From the IMG/VR virus record IMGVR_UViG_3300027969_000433, positions 1 to 23,325 of that record: a stretch of DNA of 23,325 nucleotides. One strand, 5' to 3'. Shown one piece after another: positions 1 through 8,201 of the stretch; within the stretch, counting starts at the first letter, position 1, and the number at the start of each line of letters is the position of its first letter. The notes under the pieces are model-generated. The model saw only the letters and a list, made by a program, of their open reading frames with translations. It made no database searches and was not told the DNA's origin. A program made the translations under genes and the position numbers. Origin of the DNA: a virus.

Positions 1-1
1 G

Positions 2-292
2 ACCAATATAGCTAGAGAGGCCATTGCTAAATTCGTAGATAAGAACAGCCCCAGGATGCAACATTGGTTAGAGGAAGTTGCCTCTGGTATTCCTAAGACT
101 GATAAAGAAGGGTGCATTCGCTATGATAAGAACGGAGACATTGTGTGGATTGTCCCGCCTAATCCAGAGAAAGCCTTTTTAATGCTTCAAACTGTAATGG
201 AATATCACCTTCCCAAATTGGCTAGGGTTGAGAGTGTTGGAGATGAGGCAGCACCTCAACGCATGGTCATAAGCTGGAAGCGTCCCGAATGA
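2..292 (+). CDS. Probable terminase small subunit, 5' partial
   Basis: The frame is open from the left edge, so the true start lies outside; an ATG at 56 is internal because residues upstream (TNIAREAIAKFVDKNSPRM) read as good protein. The visible 96 residues are mixed-charge and helical, with a NPEKAF..LQTVMEYHLPKLAR segment that resembles small packaging or DNA-recognition proteins found just upstream of large terminases in podovirus-like phages. The stop overlaps the terminase large-subunit start as ATGA, which implies coupled translation and supports a packaging role. Function is inferred mainly from position and the remembered family pattern. The N-terminal DNA-binding part is not in the window. 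It could also be an unrelated conserved hypothetical protein. Confidence 0.6.
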   Translation, partial: TNIAREAIAKFVDKNSPRMQHWLEEVASGIPKTDKEGCIRYDKNGDIVWIVPPNPEKAFLMLQTVMEYHLPKLARVESVGDEAAPQRMVISWKRPE

Positions 293-1635
293 CTGAGGGA
301 GTATTAGAAGTTGAGATGGACTATTGCCCTCGCAAAGTATTTGAGGACTTCCACGATAGACAAGAAAGATGGTCGGTAATAGTAGCCCATAGGCGGTGCG
401 GTAAGACTGTCTTATGTATTAATGACTTGATATATAAAGCCTTAATGGATGACAAGCCCGATGGTCGGTATGCTTACATCGCACCTTATTACAGTCAAGC
501 TAAAAACATAGCATGGGATTATCTAGTCCGATTCTCTCAGCCTGTATTAAGGAAAGCCAATCAATCAGAGTTATGGGTAGAGTTAATCAACGGGGCAAGA
601 ATAAGACTATATGGCGCTGATTCTCCTGATGGTTTGCGGGGGATATTCCTAGATTCCGTAGTCCTTGACGAATATGCCGATATGAAGCCCTCTATATGGG
701 GTGCAGTTGTCCGCCCTTTACTTACTGATAGGAAGGGTTCAGCTACCTTTATCGGCACTCCTAAGGGTCATAATGCTTTCTGGGAGATGTACCAGACGGC
801 AGCATCTAGCCCTGATTGGTATGTCAAAGTATTGCGGGCTAGTCAGACCAATATCTTAGATAAGGGGGAGTTGGAGGACGCAGCCAAGACTATGACTCAA
901 GACCAATACCTTCAAGAGTTTGAATGCGACTTTGAGAGTGCAATCTTGGGGGCTTACTATGGTAAAGAGATGCGTCAGCTTACTGACCAGGGGCGTATTA
1001 CTGATGTCAAGTATGACCCTCTATTCCCTGTTCATACAGCATGGGACTTAGGTTACTCAGACGATACGGCTATATGGTGGTATCAAGTGGTGCATGGCGA
1101 GATTAGGCTTTTAGACTATCACTCCTCTAATGGGCAACCTGTCGCTTTCTATGCGGGGATTATTCAGTCTAGGGAGGCAGAGAGGGGCTATACCTACGGG
1201 ACTCATTGGTTACCCCATGATGCTAGGGCTAAGACACTCTCATCTAATCGTAGCGTTATTGAACAGCTAGGCGATAAGATACCCCTAAAAACAATTAAGA
1301 TAACCCCTAATTTAAAATTACAAGATGGCATCCAGGCTAGTCGTTTGGCGCTTACTCGGGCGTGGTTTGACCATAAATGCACGGATGGCATTGAGTGTCT
1401 CCGCCAATATCAACGGGAATACGATGAAGATAAAAAGGTATTCAGGGATAAGCCTCGCCATGATTGGACTTCTCATGGTGCTGATGCTTTTAGGTATTTA
1501 GCAATCGTTTGGAAAGATGAGGCAAAGATTGTTGACCCCGAAGCACCTATACGGGGGGTATTTGTTGGTCAAACTGAAGTCAGTCTTAATGACTTATGGA
1601 AAGAGACTAAGGTAAAAGCAAACAATAGAATATAA
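289..1635 (+). CDS. terL: Terminase large subunit (packaging ATPase/nuclease)
   Basis: This is the motor that pumps DNA into the procapsid through the portal and cuts the concatemer. Of 448 residues, the N-terminal ATPase shows a Walker A VAHRRCGKT at 32-40, a Walker B VVLDE at 124-128 with catalytic Glu128, and a coupling motif TFIGTPKG at 153-160. The C-terminal RNase H-like nuclease shows acidic metal ligands in AWDLGYSDD (Asp253), PHDA (Asp311) and HGADAFRY (Asp399). The length is normal for the family. The start overlaps the preceding stop as ATGA; an alternative ATG at 316 would drop nine residues but lose that coupling. Assignment is secure from motifs plus the portal gene downstream. 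Confidence 0.96.
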   Translation: MTEGVLEVEMDYCPRKVFEDFHDRQERWSVIVAHRRCGKTVLCINDLIYKALMDDKPDGRYAYIAPYYSQAKNIAWDYLVRFSQPVLRKANQSELWVELINGARIRLYGADSPDGLRGIFLDSVVLDEYADMKPSIWGAVVRPLLTDRKGSATFIGTPKGHNAFWEMYQTAASSPDWYVKVLRASQTNILDKGELEDAAKTMTQDQYLQEFECDFESAILGAYYGKEMRQLTDQGRITDVKYDPLFPVHTAWDLGYSDDTAIWWYQVVHGEIRLLDYHSSNGQPVAFYAGIIQSREAERGYTYGTHWLPHDARAKTLSSNRSVIEQLGDKIPLKTIKITPNLKLQDGIQASRLALTRAWFDHKCTDGIECLRQYQREYDEDKKVFRDKPRHDWTSHGADAFRYLAIVWKDEAKIVDPEAPIRGVFVGQTEVSLNDLWKETKVKANNRI

Positions 1636-1689
1636 AAAAGGTAAAATAAGCAAACATTTCGCCAAATATTCAAACATTAAGGCAATAAC

Positions 1690-3954
1690 ATGGCAAACGA
1701 TAAAGCAACAGTCAACCACACCTATGAAGATTGGTATAAAACCATCATGGGGTACGAACGCAGTTATAAGCGTTGGGAAGCCAGAGTTGACCGCATAGTT
1801 AAAAAGTACAAAGATGATTCCCGTTACGACAGAAACCCTAATGCACGATTTAACATCCTCTGGAGCAATGTTCAGACTATTCAGCCAGCTATCTTTGCAA
1901 GACTGCCTAGACCTGATGTTAGTCGTAGGTTTAGAGATAATGACCCAATAGGTCGTGTAGCCTCAATGATGCTTGAGAGGGCATTGGAGTTTGAGATTGA
2001 ACACTATGGCGACTACAAGTCAGCAATGAATAACGCTGTACTCGACCGATTACTCGGTGGTCGAGGCGTTGCTTGGGTGCGTTACGAACCGCATATTGTT
2101 GGCGAAAAACCTGGCGAACCCGATGACGGGCTAGAAGTTACTGAAGATGCTGACGAAGCTGAAACAGAACAGGGGATGGAAAACGAGTCCCAAGAAAGAA
2201 TTGAATACGAGTGCTGCCCTGTAGATTATGTTCATTGGCGGGATTTTGGTCATACTATTGCCCGTACATGGGAAGAAGTAACCGCAGTTTGGCGCAGAGT
2301 GTATATGTCTCGCCCTGCCCTTGTTGAACGCTTTGGCGAAGAATTAGGCTACAAAATCCCATTAGATACAAAACCTGACGATTTAAAACAATCTTATAAG
2401 TCTGATGACGGGGTATATGAAGCCGTTATTTATGAGATTTGGGACAAAGAAACAGGCAAGGTCTTATGGATTTCTAAGTCACTTGGAAAAATTGTTGATG
2501 AAAGAGACGACCCACTAGGATTAGAAAACTTCTGGCCTTGTCCTAAGCCACTCTATGCAACTCTGACTACAGACAGCCTAGAGCCTATTCCTGACTTTAC
2601 TATCTATCAAGACCAGGCAAGAGAGTTAGATGTTCTTTGTGACCGCATAGACGGCTTAATTAACGCCCTTAAAGTGCGTGGTGTATACGATGCCTCGGCT
2701 TCTGAACTACAACGCCTATTCTCTGAAGGCGAAAATAACACCATGATTCCAGTAAGCAACTGGATGGCTTTTGCTGAAAAGCAAGGCATGAAAGGTGCTA
2801 TTGACCTTGTAGATTTAACCCCATTTGCTACTGCTTTAATGTCTTGTTATCAAGCAATGGAACAAGTTAAAGGGCAAATCTATGAATTAATGGGTATTGC
2901 TGACATTCAAAGAGGTCAATCTGACCCTAATGACACGCTTGGCGCACAGATTATTAAGTCAAACAACGCTGCTGGACGCCTAAAAACTCAACAACACGCA
3001 GTTGTAGACTTTGCTACTAGCCTTTTGTGCATTAAAGCGCAGATTATTTGTAATCATTTTACCGATGACACGCTAGTTAAGATTTCTGGCGCAATGCAAC
3101 TGTCGCCACAAGACCAACAGTACATTCCACAAGCGATTGCACTACTAAGAGACGAAGCAGCTAAAAATTTCCGCATTGAAGTCACTTCTGATTCAATGGT
3201 TTACCAAGATGAACAGCAAGAAAAATCCGATAGAACCGCATTTTTAGCTGCTGTTGGTCAATTTGTGTCAATGGCGCTTCCTGCTGCTACACAAGCCCCT
3301 GAATTAACCCCAATGCTTATGGAAATGCTTAAATTTGGTGTTACAGCCTTTAAAGCAGGCAAACAATTAGAAGGAATTATTGACGAAACTGCCGATAAAT
3401 TTAGAGATGCAGCTAAAGCAGCAGAAGGACAACCTAAACCACCTCCTATTGAGATTCAAAAAGCCCAAATGGATAGCCAAGCTAAGATGCAACAGCTACA
3501 AATGAATGCACAGCTTGAACAAGCTAAGTTACAAGGTCAAATGGAACTTGAAAAAGCTAAACAAGAGTACCAGGCACAAGAAAACCAACTTAAATTCCAA
3601 TTAGAAGCCCAAAGAAATCAAGCTGACATGGATATGCAGTCAAGAGTTGCCCAAATGAAGATGATGACTGAGAGAAACACTCAAGTTCTTCTTGCACACA
3701 TTAATAATGGCGCAAAGATTGAAGTAGCCCGTATTGGTTCTAATGATTCTGATGGCGCACAGGCTTATATGACTGAAGAAGATATGGCACACGCTATGGA
3801 ACACCCAATGCAACCTATTGCTAACGCTATTGGTCAAGGAAATCAACAAATGGCACAAGCAATTAGCGCTTTAGTTGATACAATTAATGCCCAACACAAT
3901 CGCCCTAAAACGGTGGTTAGAGGTCAAGACGGCAAAATTATAGGTGTCCAATAA
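1690..3954 (+). CDS. Portal protein with long C-terminal coiled coil
   Basis: The portal is the dodecameric ring at one capsid vertex through which DNA enters and leaves and to which the tail attaches. The 754 residues are long for a portal and match the podovirus style (P22-like barrel). The N-terminal part includes YDRNPNARFNILWSNVQTIQPA near residues 46-67, typical of this portal family. An acidic stretch from about 138 to 173 (EPDDGLEVTEDADEAETEQ) looks like an exposed loop. Residues about 588-680 are a Gln/Lys/Glu/Met-rich coiled coil that would form the internal barrel. It follows the terminase after a 54-base gap with a weak AAGG ribosome site, and its TAA overlaps the next ATG (TAATG). 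Confidence 0.93.
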   Translation: MANDKATVNHTYEDWYKTIMGYERSYKRWEARVDRIVKKYKDDSRYDRNPNARFNILWSNVQTIQPAIFARLPRPDVSRRFRDNDPIGRVASMMLERALEFEIEHYGDYKSAMNNAVLDRLLGGRGVAWVRYEPHIVGEKPGEPDDGLEVTEDADEAETEQGMENESQERIEYECCPVDYVHWRDFGHTIARTWEEVTAVWRRVYMSRPALVERFGEELGYKIPLDTKPDDLKQSYKSDDGVYEAVIYEIWDKETGKVLWISKSLGKIVDERDDPLGLENFWPCPKPLYATLTTDSLEPIPDFTIYQDQARELDVLCDRIDGLINALKVRGVYDASASELQRLFSEGENNTMIPVSNWMAFAEKQGMKGAIDLVDLTPFATALMSCYQAMEQVKGQIYELMGIADIQRGQSDPNDTLGAQIIKSNNAAGRLKTQQHAVVDFATSLLCIKAQIICNHFTDDTLVKISGAMQLSPQDQQYIPQAIALLRDEAAKNFRIEVTSDSMVYQDEQQEKSDRTAFLAAVGQFVSMALPAATQAPELTPMLMEMLKFGVTAFKAGKQLEGIIDETADKFRDAAKAAEGQPKPPPIEIQKAQMDSQAKMQQLQMNAQLEQAKLQGQMELEKAKQEYQAQENQLKFQLEAQRNQADMDMQSRVAQMKMMTERNTQVLLAHINNGAKIEVARIGSNDSDGAQAYMTEEDMAHAMEHPMQPIANAIGQGNQQMAQAISALVDTINAQHNRPKTVVRGQDGKIIGVQ

Positions 3955-6236
3955 TGGCTATAACAGTCAAGCACAGTAAGGTTTCAACAATACCTGACGA
4001 TGCAGACACATCGTTAGTACGCCCTAGTGATTGGAATGATGACCATGTGCTAACAGGAACAATCCCTGTAGCCAATGGTGGTACAGGTGCGTCTACTCTT
4101 ACTGGTTATGTAAAGGGTAACGGCACAGCAGCTATGACTGCTAGTGCAACTGTCCCAAGTACAGATGTAACTGGTCTAGGCACAATGTCCACCCAAAACA
4201 GTAACAACATATCTGTTACTGGTGGTTCAATGAATGGCGTAACTATTAGCGATTATGTTGCAACTGCAACAAAAGGCGTAGCTAATGGTGTTGCAAGTTT
4301 AGATGGTAGCGGTACAGTACCTATTAGCCAATTACCAGCCGCAGTTTTAGGCGCTTTAAGTTATCAAGGAACATGGAATGCCAGTACAAATACTCCTACT
4401 CTTACTTCGTCTGTTGGCACTAAGGGTTACTACTATGTTGTATCTGTTGCTGGTAGCACTAATCTTAACGGGATTACAGATTGGGTCGTGGGTGACTGGG
4501 CTGTTTACAATGGTACTGCCTGGCAAAAAGTAGACAACACCGATGCAGTAACCTCTGTCAACGGCTATACAGGTACAGTCGTTTTAGGTTATGGGGATAT
4601 TACAACTGGCGTAGTTCCCGTAGTAAATGGCGGTACAGGCGTTACTGTATCTAGCGGTGCAAATAGCGTTGTTTTGCGTGATGCCAATGTAAACATTAAT
4701 GCTAATGCTTTAGACGATGGCTATTCAAATATTGCCGCATCAGGAACGCCAATAGTATTAACTACGGCCTCAGTACGCAGATTTACTATTACTGGCTCAG
4801 GCGGTCAAACCATTAAATTGCCTGACGCTACCACATTGACAAGCGGTGCAATTTTTCAATTTGACAATAATCAAAGTAGTGGTGCAATAACTGTAAACAA
4901 TAATTCCAATACATTAATTGTTTCTGTTCCTAGTGGTGGATTTGTTTTAGTTAATTTATTGTCTAATGCAACTGCGGCTGGTTCTTGGGATAGGCATGAC
5001 CAAGCACCTGCCAATGTAAGCTGGTCTACCAATACATTTGATTATGCTGGTTCTATTACTTCCGCAACTTGGAATGGCAGTACCGTACAAGTAAATCGGG
5101 GTGGAACTGGAGCAACAACCCTTACAGGATATGTCAAAGGTAGCGGAACAAGTGCTTTAACAGCCGCTTCTACCATTCCTACCACAGACTTATCAGGCAC
5201 AATAACCAACGCACAATTAGCAAATTCAGCCATCACAATCAACGGCACAAGCACAAGCCTTGGTGGGTCGATTTCAGTAGGAACAGTTACTAGCGTTACT
5301 GGTACAAGCCCTGTAGTTTCTAGCGGTGGCAATACTCCTGCTATATCTATGCCAGCCGCCACAACTGCTGTAAATGGTTACCTTACTTCTACCGATTGGA
5401 ATACCTTTAACGGCAAACAAGCCGCAGGAACTTATGTTAATTCGGTATCGGCAACTGCACCAATTACAAGTTCAGGTGGCGTAACTCCTACGATTGCTAT
5501 ACCTGCCGCAACTGGTAGCGTAAATGGTTACTTGACAAGCACAGATTGGACTACTTTTAACAATAAGTCTAATACTAATGGAACTGTCACCAGCGTTGCT
5601 GCGCTGACTTTAGGCACAACTGGTACTGACCTATCATCTACTGTTGCTACGGGTACTACAACCCCTGTAATCACGCTACAAGTACCAACTGCTTCAGCTA
5701 CCAATCGGGGTGCTTTAAGTGCCGCAGATTGGACAACCTTTAACAATAAAGGTAGCGGAACAGTCACTTCTGTAACTGGTACAGCCCCAGTAGTATCTTC
5801 AGGTGGCAATACCCCAGCTATTAGTATGGCCGCCGCAACAACTAGCGTAAATGGCTATTTAACTAGCACCGATTGGACAACCTTTAATGGTAAACAAGCC
5901 ACATTAGTAAGTGGCACAAACATTAAAACAATCAATACAAATAGCATATTAGGGTCAGGTGATTTAACCATTGCCGCTACTCCAGCAGGTTCAAACACTC
6001 AAATTCAATATAACAATTCGGGTGCTTTGGGTGCTTCTTCTAGTCTTACTTATGCTACTTCTACATTAACAGCACCAATCGTTAGTGCAAGCAATGGTTT
6101 AGTAGTAAACTCTGCAACTGTTTCTGCTAGTTATTCATTACCTAGTGGTTCTAATGCAATGTCAGTAGGCCCTATGACAATAGCAAGCGGTCAATCAGTT
6201 ACAGTAGCTTCAGGACAAAGGTGGGTGGTTCTATGA
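3954..6236 (+). CDS. Repeat-rich tail fibre / adhesin, 760 aa
   Basis: Low-complexity Gly/Thr/Ser/Asn/Ala protein typical of long phage fibres. The N-terminus (HSKVSTIPDDADTSLVRPSDWNDDH) resembles the virion-anchoring end of podovirus fibres. GGTGA-TLTGYVKG motifs occur at residues 42-54 and 383-395. Residues 443-648 contain four tandem beta-rich units ending in SVNGYLTSTDWTTFN-like blocks. The C-terminus ends in a MTIASGQSVTVASGQRWVVL-type segment common at fibre ends. It starts at a TAATG overlap with the portal and ends at an ATGA overlap with the C1q-like gene, so it opens the adhesin cassette. No enzymatic motif is visible. It should be trimeric and surface-exposed; the exact tail position is unknown. 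Confidence 0.82.
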   Translation: MAITVKHSKVSTIPDDADTSLVRPSDWNDDHVLTGTIPVANGGTGASTLTGYVKGNGTAAMTASATVPSTDVTGLGTMSTQNSNNISVTGGSMNGVTISDYVATATKGVANGVASLDGSGTVPISQLPAAVLGALSYQGTWNASTNTPTLTSSVGTKGYYYVVSVAGSTNLNGITDWVVGDWAVYNGTAWQKVDNTDAVTSVNGYTGTVVLGYGDITTGVVPVVNGGTGVTVSSGANSVVLRDANVNINANALDDGYSNIAASGTPIVLTTASVRRFTITGSGGQTIKLPDATTLTSGAIFQFDNNQSSGAITVNNNSNTLIVSVPSGGFVLVNLLSNATAAGSWDRHDQAPANVSWSTNTFDYAGSITSATWNGSTVQVNRGGTGATTLTGYVKGSGTSALTAASTIPTTDLSGTITNAQLANSAITINGTSTSLGGSISVGTVTSVTGTSPVVSSGGNTPAISMPAATTAVNGYLTSTDWNTFNGKQAAGTYVNSVSATAPITSSGGVTPTIAIPAATGSVNGYLTSTDWTTFNNKSNTNGTVTSVAALTLGTTGTDLSSTVATGTTTPVITLQVPTASATNRGALSAADWTTFNNKGSGTVTSVTGTAPVVSSGGNTPAISMAAATTSVNGYLTSTDWTTFNGKQATLVSGTNIKTINTNSILGSGDLTIAATPAGSNTQIQYNNSGALGASSSLTYATSTLTAPIVSASNGLVVNSATVSASYSLPSGSNAMSVGPMTIASGQSVTVASGQRWVVL
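5280..5897 (+). repeat. Four tandem protein repeats in the long fibre
   Basis: Units at residues 443-489, 495-539, 543-600 and 602-648 share the plan GTVTSVTG...PVVSSGGNTPAIS...VNGYLTSTDWTTFNNK. Units 1 and 4 are nearly identical as protein but differ at many third codon positions (compare 5371-5422 with 5851-5902), so this is not a recent DNA duplication. Unit 3 is the most diverged and lacks the VNGYLTSTD wording, having ATNRGALSAAD instead. Confidence 0.85.
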
Positions 6237-6766
6237 GTTCAGTAGTCATTTCAGGCGATACGAGTGGTAGTATTACATTAGCCGCCCCAGCCGTAGCTGG
6301 TACTAATACACTAACTTTGCCAGCACAAACTGGCACAATAATGGTTAATGGGCCAGCTTTTAGTGCTTATTCATCTTCAACAGTAAGCGTTGCTAATACA
6401 ACATTTACTAAAGTTACATGCGATACAGAAGATTACGATACCAATAGTAACTTTGCTTCTAGTCGCTTTACTCCTACTGTTGCTGGATATTATCAATTTA
6501 ATGTTACTTGTTCAGCACTATCTAATACAGCAGTAGGACAAGCAATGGTTACATTTTATAAAAATGGAACAAGATTTTTAGATGGTCAATTTGAATCAGT
6601 AAGTGCAACAGCCAACACATATAAAACTGCTTGTGGAATAATTTATTGCAATGGTTCAACAGATTATGTTGAAGTATATGTTTATCAAACTACTGGTCTT
6701 ACTATGAGTATGGGTACAAATGGTTCAACTCAAAAATTTACTGGTTGTTTGATAAGGACTGCGTAA
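6233..6766 (+). CDS. C1q/TNF-like jelly-roll adhesin, 177 aa
   Basis: The N-terminus (SSVVISGDTSG.ITLAAPA) is a short anchoring segment seen on many phage fibre proteins. From about residue 41, PAFSAYSS..TVSVANTTFTKV followed by RFTPTVAGYYQF and later VTFYKNG matches the C1q-like trimeric jelly-roll fold. Such domains often act as fibre tips that bind surface ligands. I chose ATG 6233 because it overlaps the previous stop as ATGA; the frame also offers GTG at 6221, four codons earlier. The stop overlaps the next small gene as TAATG. Fold assignment is by motif memory; the ligand is unknown. Confidence 0.75.
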   Translation: MSSVVISGDTSGSITLAAPAVAGTNTLTLPAQTGTIMVNGPAFSAYSSSTVSVANTTFTKVTCDTEDYDTNSNFASSRFTPTVAGYYQFNVTCSALSNTAVGQAMVTFYKNGTRFLDGQFESVSATANTYKTACGIIYCNGSTDYVEVYVYQTTGLTMSMGTNGSTQKFTGCLIRTA

Positions 6767-6924
6767 TGTTATACGATAAAATCATGGCTCTATATCCTAG
6801 CCTTACACAACAGGATTTCCTAACTGTAATCACTCTACAAAACGATTCAGACGGCAAAGGCGATTACATTGCTAAATGGGAACATCCTACACTAGCTAGA
6901 CCAACAGATGAGGAATTAGCATAA
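6766..6924 (+). CDS. XkdW-like small protein, 52 aa
   Basis: A 52-residue gene fitted exactly between two fibre genes by TAATG overlaps at both ends, with an AAGGA ribosome site seven bases before its ATG. The sequence starts MLYDKIMALYPSLTQQDF and ends with DSDGKGDYIAKWEHP..ARPTDEEL. This resembles the Bacillus prophage PBSX XkdW family, whose members carry YD.IM..YP near the start and NDG.G.YI.KW further on, and which sit beside tail-fibre genes. The present protein is about half the family length because it stops right after PTDEELA. Function of the family is not established; a fibre-assembly or fibre-tip partner role is an inference from position. Confidence 0.72.
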   Translation: MLYDKIMALYPSLTQQDFLTVITLQNDSDGKGDYIAKWEHPTLARPTDEELA

Positions 6925-8036
6925 TGCCGTATGGGACAATCAACGCTGATGTAATTCAGACTTCTACAAGCGGTGGAATACTAGGTGCTGGTAACGCTTC
7001 TATTATGAAGAATCGCATTATCAATGGTGCGATGGTAATAAGTCAGAGGAACGGCACAACTTCAACAACTCCAACTGCAAGTGCTTACGCATTAGATAGA
7101 TGGACTACTTTACTTTCTCAATCATCAAAATTTAGTATTCAACAAAATGCTGGTTCAGTAACGCCACCAGTAGGATTTTCTAATTATTTAGGCATAACTT
7201 CATTATCTGCATATTCCGTTGGTGCAGGAGATTATTTTGGAATTTATCAACCACTAGAAGGCTATAACACAGCAGATTTAGGATTTGGAACTGCTAACGC
7301 TAAAACTGTTACTTTGTCTTTTCAAATTTACAGTTCATTAACTGGAACTTTTGGTGGTTCTTTAAGAAATTTTGATGGAAGTAGAAGTTATCCATTTACA
7401 TATACAGTTTCTTCTGCAAATACTTGGACATCAATTAGCATAACTATTGCTGGAGATACTAGCGGAACTTGGGTTGGTTCTTCAAACGCTGGAAGTATGC
7501 TTTTAACTTTTGGTCTTGGAGTAGGCTCTACATATAATGGAACTGCTAGTTCTTGGTCATCAAATAATTATATTTCAGCTACAGGTGCAACATCCGTAGT
7601 AGGAACAAACGGTGCAACTTTCTACATTACTGGTGTTCAATTAGAAGTAGGAAGTAGTGCTACTGGTTATGAATACGAGAATTACACCTCACTTTTAAGC
7701 AAGTGCCAACGCTATTGCTTGAAATATGGTGGCGAAAAAGTATATGAAGGAATGGCTTACGGAATAGCTGATGCAACTACTGAAGCAACTGTTATTATTT
7801 TTCCACCAGTATTTATGAGAACTATTCCATCTGTTTCAGGTTCAACACTTGCTTTAGCTGACCAAACAAGCGCCCAAACAACTGTAACTGCTGTGTCTAT
7901 TGATGGAAGTCAATGCACAAGCAAATTTTTATCAGTTATTGCTACTGTTGCAAGTGGATTAACTACATATAGAACTTATTTTTTAAGGGCAGCAAATTCA
8001 ACTTCTGCTTACCTTATTTTGTCTGCGGAGCTATAA
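6924..8036 (+). CDS. Tail fibre with jelly-roll/carbohydrate-binding-like region, 370 aa
   Basis: The N-terminal segment (MPYGTINADVIQTSTSGGILG) resembles a short anchor. Then NRIINGAMVISQRNG at 30-44 and YALDRWTT at 55-62 introduce a beta-rich module ending in FYITGVQLEVGSSATGYE at 233-250 and LLSKCQRYCLK at 257-267. This IINGAM...DRW...QLEVG...CQRY layout recurs in phage and prophage fibres and in carbohydrate-binding jelly rolls. Residues 268-370 form a distinct beta-rich C-terminal domain, a candidate receptor-binding tip. A GAGGAA ribosome site precedes the ATG, which overlaps the previous stop. Receptor unknown. Confidence 0.75.
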   Translation: MPYGTINADVIQTSTSGGILGAGNASIMKNRIINGAMVISQRNGTTSTTPTASAYALDRWTTLLSQSSKFSIQQNAGSVTPPVGFSNYLGITSLSAYSVGAGDYFGIYQPLEGYNTADLGFGTANAKTVTLSFQIYSSLTGTFGGSLRNFDGSRSYPFTYTVSSANTWTSISITIAGDTSGTWVGSSNAGSMLLTFGLGVGSTYNGTASSWSSNNYISATGATSVVGTNGATFYITGVQLEVGSSATGYEYENYTSLLSKCQRYCLKYGGEKVYEGMAYGIADATTEATVIIFPPVFMRTIPSVSGSTLALADQTSAQTTVTAVSIDGSQCTSKFLSVIATVASGLTTYRTYFLRAANSTSAYLILSAEL

Positions 8037-8201
8037 ATGTATAAATTAGGAAAAACAAGCCCATTAACAAACGAACCAATTTGCATACATAAAACTGATA
8101 GCAATTTATCTATTCCATTATGTGCCGACAACACAGACTACCAAGCCTACCTAAAATGGGTAGCTGAAGGAAACACTCCTGACCCTGCGGAGAATACATA
8201 A
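8037..8201 (+). CDS. Small fibre-associated protein, 54 aa
   Basis: A 54-residue gene begins directly after the fibre stop at 8036 with GGAG seven bases upstream of its ATG. Its stop overlaps the next fibre start as TAATG. The C-terminal half contains DNTDYQAYLKWVAEGNTPDPAE, a pattern I recall from small proteins beside fibre genes in many environmental phages (NTDYQ.Y..W..EGNTP.PA). The aromatic-rich ending recalls the XkdW-like protein at 6766. No catalytic motif is present. A chaperone, adaptor or fibre-tip role is inferred only from its position between two adhesins. Confidence 0.7.
   Translation: MYKLGKTSPLTNEPICIHKTDSNLSIPLCADNTDYQAYLKWVAEGNTPDPAENT

Noticed and set aside
1636-1689. 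Promoter or regulatory repeat between terminase and portal (AAACATT occurs twice)
   Set aside because: The repeat is only seven bases in AT-rich DNA and no -35/-10 pair with good spacing is visible.
5042-5809. Long open frames on the minus strand across the fibre repeats
   Set aside because: They mirror the repetitive, Thr/Gly-biased codons of the fibre and have no ribosome sites or protein-like conservation.
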